Origin: DASPTB01 sp035623615
GTDB taxonomy: Bacteria > Actinomycetota > UBA4738
DNA: 6,199 bases
Reading direction: 5' to 3'
Assembly: GCA_035623615.1 (NCBI GenBank)
Contig: DASPTB010000014.1
Coordinates: forward strand, 1 to 6,199
Shown here: piece after piece, positions 1 to 5,250 of the stretch
How positions within the stretch are numbered: position 1 is the stretch's first letter
Layout of the letters: each line of letters opens with the position of its first letter
Program-made: the position numbers and the translations under genes
Notes under the pieces: model-generated
The model's input: the letters and a program-made list of their open reading frames with translations, nothing else
Told to the model about the DNA's origin: nothing
Database searches by the model: none

Positions 1-465
1 CGACAGCTCGTGCGGCTGCGCGTCGGCGAAGCGTCCGAGCTGCACCTTGCCGAGCCAGAACATGGCCCGGTCGCGCCGCTCGGAGCGAGGAACACCGATC
101 AGCTTCATCGCGAACTCGACGTTGCGCACGACGCTCATCCAAGGGAACAGCGCCGGCTCCTGGAACAGGACGGTCCGGTCGGGGCCGGGCCCGCGAACCG
201 GGCGCCCGTCGATCAGCACCTCGCCGGACGTCGGCCGATCCAGCCCGGCGAACATGTTCAGCAGCGTCGACTTGCCGCACCCCGACGGGCCCAGCAGACA
301 GACGAACTCGCCCGGCGCCACATCCAGCGTGACGTCGTCGACCGCCTGGACCCGCTCGCCGCGGGCGTTGCGGTAGATCTTCCCCACGCCCCGCAGGGAC
401 AGCTTCGGCCGTTCGGTCCCGACGTCGGGCAGGACGACGAGCCGGCCTGCGTTCGACCGCCTCAT
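1..465 (-). CDS. ABC transporter ATP-binding protein, SsuB/TauB type (partial, 3' end beyond window)
   Basis: ATP-hydrolysing subunit of an inner-membrane importer of the nitrate/sulfonate/taurine class, working with the lipoprotein encoded just upstream. The 155 visible residues begin MRRSNAGRLV and show a Walker A motif GPSGCGKST at residues 59-67 and a Q-loop FQEPALFPW around residue 102; FQEPALFPW is typical of SsuB/TauB/NrtD proteins. The window edge cuts the gene after PHELS, exactly inside the LSGG signature, so Walker B and the H-loop cannot be checked. The ATG at 465 overlaps the TGA of the binding-protein gene (ATGA), and AGGTG lies 5 nt before it, so the two are translationally coupled. 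The permease gene is not visible and is expected further left. The family is firm; the substrate (sulfonate, taurine, nitrate or other) is inferred only. Confidence 0.93.
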   Translation of the reverse strand, partial: MRRSNAGRLVVLPDVGTERPKLSLRGVGKIYRNARGERVQAVDDVTLDVAPGEFVCLLGPSGCGKSTLLNMFAGLDRPTSGEVLIDGRPVRGPGPDRTVLFQEPALFPWMSVVRNVEFAMKLIGVPRSERRDRAMFWLGKVQLGRFADAQPHELS

Positions 466-1499
466 CCGGACACCTGTACCGTCGGAAGGCCCTTCGACTG
501 AAGGATCGCGTTCAGGTCCGTCAGGTCGTACAGGCTGCTGATGTTGGTCGGGTTGGTGCTGATGTCCTTCAGCGCGTACGCCCGCTGCGCATCGGTCGAG
601 ATCGACGACGTGTCGGGGTCCCACGTGAAGGTCATCTCCCCCCACGCCCGCGACAGTGCCGCGCTGTCGAGTGACTTCCCACCCAGCTTGGCGATCTCGG
701 TGTTCGCCGCCGTCGCCGCCGCCTGAGAGTTCTGCTGGATGTACTGGATGGCGTCGACGTTGGCCTGCACGAGCTTCTTCACGACGCCCGCGTGTGCGCT
801 CAGGTAGGCCTTCGACACGAGCAGGTTGGTCGTGCTGAACTTGCCGCCCGGCCACAGCGAGGCCTCGTTCACGAACACGTGCCCGAGGCCCTCCGAGACG
901 AGGAGGCTGACGTACGGCTCGGGCTGCCACGCCGCGTCGATCTGCTTGTTCTGCATGAGGGTGATCGAGTCCGAGTTGGACGACAGCGGCACGATCGTCA
1001 CGTCGCCGCCCTCGTCGGTCGCCTTCAGCCCGTGATCGTGGAGCCACGTGCGCAGCGCCACGTCCTGCGTGTTTCCAATGCCGGGGTCCGCGACCTTCTT
1101 GCCCTTCAGGTCCGCGGGGCTCGAGATCCCCGAGCCGTTGCGTACCACGAGCGCCGCGCCGCCGAGGGTCGCCCCGGAGACGATCACGAACTGGCCGCCG
1201 GTCTTCTCGAAGATGGAGACGGCCGGGTTCGGCCCGATGTAGCTCGCGTCGATCGAGCCGGACGCGAGCGCGCTGCTCGCCTCGCTGCCCGACGTGAACG
1301 GAACGATCTTCACCTTGGTCGGGGCCAGATCCTTGTCGAGGATCCCCTGGGTGATTCCGATGAGTCCCGGCGAGTGCGTCAGGTTCGGGAAAACCCCCAG
1401 CCGGATCTCGTCGGAGCTTCCCTGCGCCTTCTTCCCCGAACTGCTGCATGCTCCCGCCAAAAGCCCGACGAGAACGATCCCGATGACGAGTCTCTTCAC
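462..1499 (-). CDS. ABC transporter substrate-binding lipoprotein, SsuA/TauA/NrtA (NMT1-like) family
   Basis: Extracytoplasmic solute receptor for the adjacent ABC importer, probably membrane-anchored through a lipidated cysteine. I choose the GTG at 1499 (345 aa) over an upstream in-frame GTG at 1523. It is preceded by GGGAGG 9 nt away and gives a compact lipoprotein signal: two positive residues, a hydrophobic core, then LLAGAC with Cys18, followed by a Ser/Gly/Lys linker. The start at 1523 would sit directly on the U-tract of a terminator. The mature domain opens with IRLGVFPNLTHSPGL and contains YIGPNPAV (GPNP at about 89-92), GNTQDVALRTWL (about 142-153) and DAAWQPEPY (about 188-196), all characteristic of aliphatic-sulfonate/nitrate/taurine binding proteins. 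Length is normal for the family. The leader carries an intrinsic terminator, so expression is probably attenuated. Ligand is unproven; the divergent YezD gene favours a sulfur source. Confidence 0.93.
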   Translation of the reverse strand: MKRLVIGIVLVGLLAGACSSSGKKAQGSSDEIRLGVFPNLTHSPGLIGITQGILDKDLAPTKVKIVPFTSGSEASSALASGSIDASYIGPNPAVSIFEKTGGQFVIVSGATLGGAALVVRNGSGISSPADLKGKKVADPGIGNTQDVALRTWLHDHGLKATDEGGDVTIVPLSSNSDSITLMQNKQIDAAWQPEPYVSLLVSEGLGHVFVNEASLWPGGKFSTTNLLVSKAYLSAHAGVVKKLVQANVDAIQYIQQNSQAAATAANTEIAKLGGKSLDSAALSRAWGEMTFTWDPDTSSISTDAQRAYALKDISTNPTNISSLYDLTDLNAILQSKGLPTVQVSG

Positions 1500-1523
1500 G
1501 TCTGCCCACCTCCCTCGAAACAC

Positions 1524-1565
1524 AAAAAGGCCGCGGTGTCCCCCCTGCCGTCGGACGCCGCGGCC
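1524..1565 (-). terminator. Intrinsic terminator in the 5' leader of the transporter operon (attenuator)
   Basis: Reading the minus strand, 1565-1553 (GGCCGCGGCGTCC) pairs with 1541-1529 (GGACACCGCGGCC): 13 positions with a single C-A mismatch, enclosing an 11-nt loop. TTTTT at 1528-1524 follows directly. This is a strong intrinsic terminator. It lies after the predicted promoter and ends 25 nt before the GTG start of the binding-protein gene, with the ribosome binding site after it, so it is inside the leader and not at a gene end. No gene on the minus strand ends here. The plus-strand reading has no U-tract, so it is one-directional. Most likely it attenuates the transporter operon. The sensing element is not identified. 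Confidence 0.8.
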
Positions 1566-1566
1566 T

Positions 1567-1578
1567 CCAGATGTCTGG
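1567..1578. repeat. 12-bp inverted repeat CCAGA-CA-TCTGG in the transporter leader
   Basis: CCAGACATCTGG on the minus strand has perfect 5-bp arms around a CA centre. It sits a few bases downstream of the predicted transcription start and directly upstream of the terminator stem. It could be a protein operator or a small RNA hairpin that takes part in the terminator/antiterminator choice. No known operator is recognised. Confidence 0.4.
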
Positions 1579-1595
1579 TCAGCTCGACGTGCGGA

Positions 1596-1625
1596 AGGCT
1601 AGCATTTCTCCCTAATATCAGTCAA
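1596..1625 (-). promoter_or_regulatory. Predicted promoter of the transporter operon
   Basis: On the minus strand TTGACT (1625-1620) and TAGCCT (1601-1596) form good -35 and -10 elements with an 18-nt spacer; TANNNT is the usual -10 pattern in actinobacteria. The predicted start of transcription is near 1588-1590, giving a leader of about 90 nt that includes the inverted repeat and terminator before the GTG at 1499. The spacer is conspicuously AT-rich for this GC-rich DNA. Confidence 0.6.
1613..1618 (+). promoter_or_regulatory. Possible -10 element for the divergent YezD-family gene
   Basis: TAATAT on the plus strand fits the TANNNT pattern and would start a transcript near 1625, about 49 nt before the YezD start. 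No convincing -35 is seen about 17-18 nt upstream. It lies within the spacer of the opposing transporter promoter, so if real the two promoters overlap. Confidence 0.25.
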
Positions 1626-1627
1626 GA

Positions 1628-1639
1628 TAGTGGTCACTA
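1628..1639. promoter_or_regulatory. Inverted repeat TAGTG-GT-CACTA, operator candidate
   Basis: Perfect 5-bp arms around a GT centre, beginning 3 bp upstream of the -35 hexamer of the transporter promoter and within the probable early transcript of the divergent gene. The position suits a regulator that controls both directions. No regulator gene is in the window and no known motif is matched with confidence. Confidence 0.35.
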
Positions 1640-1653
1640 AACCGGTGGAATCC

Positions 1654-1677
1654 ATGAGGAAGGACCGAGGTCATTGA
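1654..1677 (+). other. Possible 7-codon mini-ORF ending on the YezD start codon
   Basis: ATG at 1654 opens MRKDRGH and stops at TGA 1675-1677, which overlaps the TTG start of the YezD-family gene as TTGA. GGTGGA lies 5 nt upstream. Such an arrangement could couple translation of the weak TTG start to the mini-ORF, but a 7-codon frame is expected often by chance. Confidence 0.2.
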
Positions 1678-1886
1678 GCGCAGCCGATACAGGTCCCGGC
1701 CCCGGGCCCGAAGATGGCCGGCAGACGGAGCCGCTCGACCTCGACGCCTTCTCGGACGAGGAGCGGGGGATCCTGGCGCGGGTGGGGACCGTCCTGCGCC
1801 GGATCGAGTTCGGAACCGTGCTTCTCGTGGTCCAGGACGGCAAGGTGGTCCAAATCGAGATGGCCGAGAAGTTTCGGCTGCGCTGA
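1674..1886 (+). CDS. YezD-family (DUF2292) small protein
   Basis: A 70-residue protein of unknown biochemical role. The C-terminal 44 residues (27-70) carry the DUF2292/YezD pattern: a short amphipathic helix ILARVGTVLRRIEFG, then a beta-hairpin-like GTVLLVVQDGKVVQIE ending in EKFRLR. The N-terminal 26 residues are a Gly/Pro/Asp-rich tail (GPGPGPEDG) without family resemblance. The TTG at 1674 is chosen because the frame is closed by TAA at 1638-1640 and no other start codon lies between; AGGAAGGA and GAGG precede it. It is transcribed away from the sulfonate-type transporter across a shared regulatory region. From memory, YezD-family genes often neighbour sulfur assimilation genes, which fits, but the molecular function is not known to me. 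Small basic tail and QDGKVVQIE strand suggest a binding role; that is speculation. Confidence 0.85.
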   Translation: MSAADTGPGPGPEDGRQTEPLDLDAFSDEERGILARVGTVLRRIEFGTVLLVVQDGKVVQIEMAEKFRLR

Positions 1887-1920
1887 GCTGCGAAAGGGCG
1901 GCGCCGGCCCCCCCTGGAGA
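1887..1920. other. Short convergent intergenic gap with GC-rich imperfect dyad
   Basis: 34 bp separate the YezD-family stop from the stop of the converging oxidoreductase gene. The stretch GGGCGGCGCCGGCCC contains an imperfect dyad centred on GGCGCC, but it lacks a U-tract on the plus strand and has only TTTC on the minus strand. A bidirectional terminator is possible but weakly supported. Confidence 0.25.
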
Positions 1921-2844
1921 TCAGGTCGGTCGCTCGAGCTCCGGCAGCACCCGCTCGGCCACCAGGTCCTTGCGGTCTGGCGGGCCGGTCAGCACCAGGA
2001 CGGCCCACTCGGCACCGGCCCCGGCAAGCTCCTGCAGGAAGCCGGGGAGCTCCTCGGCCGGTCCCGCCCATGCGAGGGCGTCGACCGCCGTTCCCATGCG
2101 CTGCTCCGCGAGGGCCGCGGCTTCCTTCTCGTCCTCGCCGACCAGCACGATGCCGGCCCACGTCGCGATGGGCGGCGTGGGCCGCCCCGCACGACCGGCC
2201 TCCTGTGACAGGAGCGCTGCCTTCGCCGCGAAGGTCTCCGGCGACAGCCCCCATCCGTTCCAGCCGTCTGCCGAGCGCGCCGCGATTCGCACGACCTCGT
2301 CGGCGAGGCCGCCGACCCAGACGGGCGGCACGACCTGGAACGGGGGGAGCAGCGGCCCGGGGACGGGAGCGAGGCGCTCCGTCCCCGCGAACGGCCTCCC
2401 GGACATGACGGCCCGCACGGCGATCACCCACTCCTCGAGGTGCGCCCGTCGGTCCTTGACCGACAGCATCGGGAATCCGAACGCGCGATGCTCGCCCTCG
2501 TCGATCGGGTCGCCGCTGCCGACGCCTACGACCATCCGTCCCGGGCCGGCCACCATGTCGATCGTCGACACCATCTTGGCCGCGAGTCCGGGTGGACGCA
2601 GCACGGCGCGCGTCACCAGCGTGCCGAGCGCCACCCGGCGGGTGGTCGCCCCCACTGCGGCGAGCGTCGTGTAGACCTCGAGCGACGCGCGGTCGGCCGG
2701 CGCTCCCGGCGGGAAGAAGTGGTCGAACGCGAACACACCGTCGTAGCCGAGCGTCTCCGCGGAGCGGGCGATCCCGAGGACCTTTGCCGGATCACCCGAG
2801 AACAGCGGCAGGATCAAGCCGATGCGCGGCGCGGACCGGCTCAC
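1921..2844 (-). CDS. LLM-class (luciferase-like) flavin/F420-dependent oxidoreductase
   Basis: A 307-residue TIM-barrel oxidoreductase of the bacterial luciferase superfamily, expected to be cytosolic and to use FMN or the deazaflavin F420. Visible family features are the N-terminal strand IGLILPLFSGDP, the YDGVFAFDHFF segment (about 34-44), VALGTLVTRAVLRPPGLAAK (71-90), GPGRMVVGVGSGD (100-112), the EHRAFGFP...RRAHLEEW region (118-139) and PPVWVGGLADEVVRIAARSADGW further on. Length is normal. The GTG start at 2844 overlaps the TGA of the kinase gene upstream (GTGA), with only a G-rich stretch as ribosome binding site, so translation is probably coupled. The cofactor cannot be settled by eye, although GRMVVGVGSGD and an actinobacterial host lean towards F420. 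Substrate unknown; the tie to the kinase may be genomic convenience and not a shared pathway. Confidence 0.88.
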   Translation of the reverse strand: MSRSAPRIGLILPLFSGDPAKVLGIARSAETLGYDGVFAFDHFFPPGAPADRASLEVYTTLAAVGATTRRVALGTLVTRAVLRPPGLAAKMVSTIDMVAGPGRMVVGVGSGDPIDEGEHRAFGFPMLSVKDRRAHLEEWVIAVRAVMSGRPFAGTERLAPVPGPLLPPFQVVPPVWVGGLADEVVRIAARSADGWNGWGLSPETFAAKAALLSQEAGRAGRPTPPIATWAGIVLVGEDEKEAAALAEQRMGTAVDALAWAGPAEELPGFLQELAGAGAEWAVLVLTGPPDRKDLVAERVLPELERPT

Positions 2845-3794
2845 ACCGCGCCCCGCCGCCGTGCGATATCGGCCGCTCCGATAGCGCCGGCGTCATTCCC
2901 GAGCTCGGCAGCAAGGATCGGCACCTCGGGCCGGTGCGTGGGCGCCTCGACCGACTCGATGAACGCGCGCCGGGCGGGTTGCAGCAGGAGGTCCTGCGCG
3001 TCCGCCGCTCCCCCGCCCACGACGACGGCGTCGGGATCGAGGACGTTCGCCAGTCCGGCGATACCCTGGCCCAGACGCCGGCCGACCTCCTCGAGAATGC
3101 CGACCGCGACGGGGTCACCGTCACGGGCGGCTTTCGTCACGTCCTGCCCGGTGAGCCGCGAGGGATCGCCGGCAGCCGTTTCGGCAAGCACCGAGCCACG
3201 TTGCTCGACCGCTGCGATGCGGCCCATCCGCTCGATGGCGCGGCCGGACGCCATCTGCTCCCAGCAGCCATGGTTGCCGCAGCCGCAGAGCGGGCCGTGC
3301 GGCTCGACGATGATGTGCCCGATCTCGGCCCCGAGCCCATGAGCCCCGCGGAAGAGCTCGCCGCCGATCACGATGCCGCCGCCGATCCCCGTCCCGACGG
3401 TCACGACGAGCAGGTCGGTGGTTCCCCTCCCGGCGCCGAATCGGTACTCGCCCCACGCCGCGACGCTGGCGTCGTTCTCGACGGCCACCGGGATCCGGAC
3501 GCCCGCGGCGACGCGCTCGCGAAGAGGAAACTCGCGCCACGCGACGTTGGGCGCGAACCGCACCACGCCATCGTGGGACACGAGCCCCGCCGCGCCTACG
3601 CCGACCGCGACGACGCCGTCGTGGTCGGCGAGCAGTTCGGCCACCAGGGCGACGACCGTGCGCGTGACCGCGTCTGCGTCGTCGGCCGGCGACGGGACCA
3701 GGCGACGATCGAGAACCTTGCCGCCCGAGTCGACGAGGAGCGCGGCAACCTTGGTTCCGCCGATGTCCACGCCGATCGCGAGTGGCTCGGTCAT
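2841..3794 (-). CDS. ROK-family sugar kinase, probable glucokinase
   Basis: A 317-residue ATP (or polyphosphate)-dependent hexose kinase of the ROK family, probably phosphorylating glucose to glucose-6-phosphate in the cytosol. Features in order: phosphate loop DIGGTK (10-15); END at 106-108 with the catalytic aspartate Asp108; GTGIGGG (134-140); sugar-contacting Glu157 and His160 in GAEIGH; zinc site made by His160 with Cys170, Cys172 and Cys177 in CGCGNHGC; Glu179 after it; and the adenosine-side motif VVVGGG (257-262). There is no N-terminal helix-turn-helix, so it is a kinase and not a ROK repressor. The ATG at 3794 has no clear Shine-Dalgarno; a TAGGCT box ends 10 nt upstream. The stop overlaps the next gene's GTG. 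ROK kinases for other hexoses or N-acetylhexosamines cannot be excluded. Confidence 0.92.
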   Translation of the reverse strand: MTEPLAIGVDIGGTKVAALLVDSGGKVLDRRLVPSPADDADAVTRTVVALVAELLADHDGVVAVGVGAAGLVSHDGVVRFAPNVAWREFPLRERVAAGVRIPVAVENDASVAAWGEYRFGAGRGTTDLLVVTVGTGIGGGIVIGGELFRGAHGLGAEIGHIIVEPHGPLCGCGNHGCWEQMASGRAIERMGRIAAVEQRGSVLAETAAGDPSRLTGQDVTKAARDGDPVAVGILEEVGRRLGQGIAGLANVLDPDAVVVGGGAADAQDLLLQPARRAFIESVEAPTHRPEVPILAAELGNDAGAIGAADIARRRGAV

Positions 3795-3804
3795 GATCGG
3801 CGCG

Positions 3805-3810
3805 AGCCTA
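3805..3810 (-). promoter_or_regulatory. Possible -10 box for a near-leaderless kinase transcript
   Basis: TAGGCT (minus strand, 3810-3805) fits TANNNT and ends 10 nt before the kinase ATG, which lacks a Shine-Dalgarno. A transcript from here would have a leader of only about 2-4 nt. No -35 is apparent, and the sequence could be chance. Confidence 0.25.
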
Positions 3811-3837
3811 CCATCGGGTTCCGCGGCGCCCGGCCTC

Positions 3838-3860
3838 GCCCACCCCGGAAGCCGGCGGGC
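3838..3860 (-). terminator. GC hairpin directly after the release-factor-like gene (weak terminator or transcript end)
   Basis: Immediately after the TGA at 3861, the minus strand reads GCCCGCC, nine bases, then GGTGGGC: a 7-bp stem with one G-U pair. Alternatively the inside folds as CCGG-CTT-CCGG. There is no U-tract, so this is not a canonical intrinsic terminator. It may partly separate the kinase pair from the upstream genes or stabilise the 3' end. Confidence 0.3.
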
Positions 3861-4985
3861 TCAGAAGCGCAAGAGTGCGCCGATGGCTCCGTCGTCCTCC
3901 GTGAGGGCGTGGGACACCGTCTCGACGGTTGCGCGTTGGCGGAGCGCGGCCGCGACCGCCGCGTCGAAGAGGTCGATCACCGGCGCAGTGGGAATCCCGC
4001 AGCGGGGACAGCGCTTCCGCTCCGCGTCCAGCATGCCGCACTCCGGACAGCGCACGCCGGGCGCCCCTGAGTCGAACGGCACGACCAGTGTGTCGACGCG
4101 AGCGTCGTTGAGCGCGCGCAGCGTGGCGGGGACGCCGAGGACGGCGCCCCGCCCGGTCGCCGCTCCAGCCCGGAGCCGTTCGAGCATGCGGGACTCCTTC
4201 TCGGACTCCATCTGCTGCTCGATCTCGAGCATCCGCTCGAGCACCTGAGCCGGCGCAGCCGTGATCGGCAGTGAGGTGCGACCCACGATCCGCTTCCCCA
4301 CCCAGTCGTGCAAGAGGCGCTCGAGCTCGGCGAGGGCCTCCTCGGGTCCCGCGACGATCAGGTGGTCGAAGTCGCCCCGGCGCAGCATGTCGAGCAGAAC
4401 GTCGGCGACCCGTCGCAGGTGGCGGCCGACATGGTCGTCGACGTGGCGCTGGAAGCGGGCCTGCGCCCGGCCGCCCTGCTCGTGGTGGCCGGGCACGTCG
4501 TCCACGATCTCGGTCCGCTCCTCGATCACGTCCCGGCTCGAGAGGAAGATCCGAGCCTTCTCCTTGTCGACGATGGCCGCGCAGAGGGACCGCTGGGTCT
4601 CGAGCATCGCCTCCAGCGGCAGCAGGTACGGCTGCCGCCCGACCGTCGCGCGATCCGGAAGTGGCCGCGCGGTGCGGACCTCCTGCCACAGCCGATGCTC
4701 GTGGCACGCGAACAGGGCGAGCCCGCGCGTGGACCCGCGCTCGAACTCGTCCTCGATGAACTCCATCATCCGGCCCGCGTCGCAGCCCACCGACTTCCCG
4801 TGGGACTTCGATAGCCACACCGCCTGCTCGCGCAGTCGGTGCAGGCTCTTTCGGGCGCGCTGCCGCACGTCCTCCTCCCGCGGGTACCGACGGCCGTCGA
4901 CGTTCAAGTACAGACTCGAGACCGGGACTTCGCCCGGGTCCCACCGTGCAAGCTCCCCAAGTACCGACCCCTCGAGCTCGGGCAT
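3861..4985 (-). CDS. Bacterial archaeo-eukaryotic release factor-like (baeRF/Vms1-like) protein with zinc ribbon
   Basis: A 374-residue relative of eRF1/aRF1, expected to act at the ribosome, perhaps cleaving peptidyl-tRNA on stalled 60S-like or 50S particles as proposed for Vms1/ANKZF1. The N-terminal part has VSSLYLNVDGRR (22-33). The central domain contains HEQGGRAQARFQRHV (168-182), the counterpart of the catalytic GGQ loop of release factors, followed by the helix HLRRVADVL. The C-terminal domain has the eRF1 domain-3/L7Ae-like pattern GRGAVLGVPATLRALNDA (278-295) and DTLVVPFD, then a four-cysteine ribbon CPECG-x8-CPRCG (Cys313, Cys316, Cys326, Cys329) as in archaeal aRF1. ATG at 4985 is preceded by AAGGGGG 11 nt away, overlapping the stop of the upstream gene; the gap is 16 nt. 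Activity is inferred from homology, not shown. Confidence 0.82.
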   Translation of the reverse strand: MPELEGSVLGELARWDPGEVPVSSLYLNVDGRRYPREEDVRQRARKSLHRLREQAVWLSKSHGKSVGCDAGRMMEFIEDEFERGSTRGLALFACHEHRLWQEVRTARPLPDRATVGRQPYLLPLEAMLETQRSLCAAIVDKEKARIFLSSRDVIEERTEIVDDVPGHHEQGGRAQARFQRHVDDHVGRHLRRVADVLLDMLRRGDFDHLIVAGPEEALAELERLLHDWVGKRIVGRTSLPITAAPAQVLERMLEIEQQMESEKESRMLERLRAGAATGRGAVLGVPATLRALNDARVDTLVVPFDSGAPGVRCPECGMLDAERKRCPRCGIPTAPVIDLFDAAVAAALRQRATVETVSHALTEDDGAIGALLRF

Positions 4986-5001
4986 GTTCGATCACGCCCC
5001 C

Positions 5002-5250
5002 TTACGCGATCTCGATTCGCTGGACCCTCCCCCGGTCCTCGTGTGGCTCGGTTCCCTCGAGCCGAGCGTCGAGCAATGAACGAAACGCCATCATGGTCTC
5101 GCGCGCGGCGGCAAGCAGATGTTCGGTCACCTCGGGACGAACCTCTCCCAGTGCCGACACGACGGCACAGACGGGGCAGAACGCGACCGGACACGCCGGT
5201 CCGGACTTCTCCGCCGCGTCCGCTTCTCTCAGGTTCCCCTTCTCAGCCAC
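5002..5250 (-). CDS. Small conserved protein with CPxxxxCPxC cysteine cluster
   Basis: An 82-residue cytosolic protein of unknown function. It has a charged N-terminus, then Cys20, Cys25 and Cys28 in CPVAFCPVC, and a predicted amphipathic helix running PEVTEHLLAAARETMMAFRSLLDARL (split here: PEVTEHLLAAAR, then ETMMAFRSLLDARL) before an acidic, Arg-containing tail. The three cysteines could bind metal or an Fe-S cluster, or be redox active, but a fourth ligand is not evident. The GTG at 5250 sits 3 nt after GGGAGG and lies within the ArsA gene, so the two overlap by 8 bp and are probably translationally coupled. The helical part resembles, by memory only, the C-terminus of actinobacterial DUF5304-like proteins and of small genes that follow ArsA-like genes in mycobacteria. 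I do not recognise a function. Confidence 0.75.
   Translation of the reverse strand: MAEKGNLREADAAEKSGPACPVAFCPVCAVVSALGEVRPEVTEHLLAAARETMMAFRSLLDARLEGTEPHEDRGRVQRIEIA

Noticed and set aside
700..725. GCC-rich tandem run in the binding-protein gene
   Set aside because: It encodes an ordinary alanine-rich helix (AAATAAN) and does not form a true repeat array.
1500..1523. Upstream GTG at 1523 as the binding-protein start
   Set aside because: It would begin directly after the terminator U-tract, add eight residues before the signal peptide, and lacks a ribosome binding site; the GTG at 1499 has GGGAGG and a compact lipoprotein signal.
1579..1605. Leader peptide MLAFRTSS starting at the ATG at 1605 on the minus strand
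   Set aside because: The ATG lies upstream of the predicted -10 element and so would not be transcribed; it has no run of regulatory codons such as cysteine.
1500..1620. Guanidine (ykkC, mini-ykkC, ykkC-III) or SAM riboswitch ahead of the transporter
   Set aside because: The leader is too short and shows none of the paired ACGR hairpins or other conserved cores I know for these classes.
792..1640. A 282-codon plus-strand frame opposite the binding-protein gene
   Set aside because: Antisense shadow of a clear lipoprotein gene; composition is Arg/Ala-rich with no family resemblance.
2592..4070. A 492-codon plus-strand open frame opposite the kinase and release-factor-like genes
   Set aside because: It is an antisense frame in GC-rich DNA, very rich in Arg/Ala/Asp, with no recognisable domain, and runs across two well-supported minus-strand genes.
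3808..4995. A 395-codon minus-strand open frame almost coextensive with the release-factor-like gene
   Set aside because: It is an alternate frame rich in Arg/Gly/Pro/Ala without motifs, while the other frame has a GGQ-like loop and a zinc ribbon.
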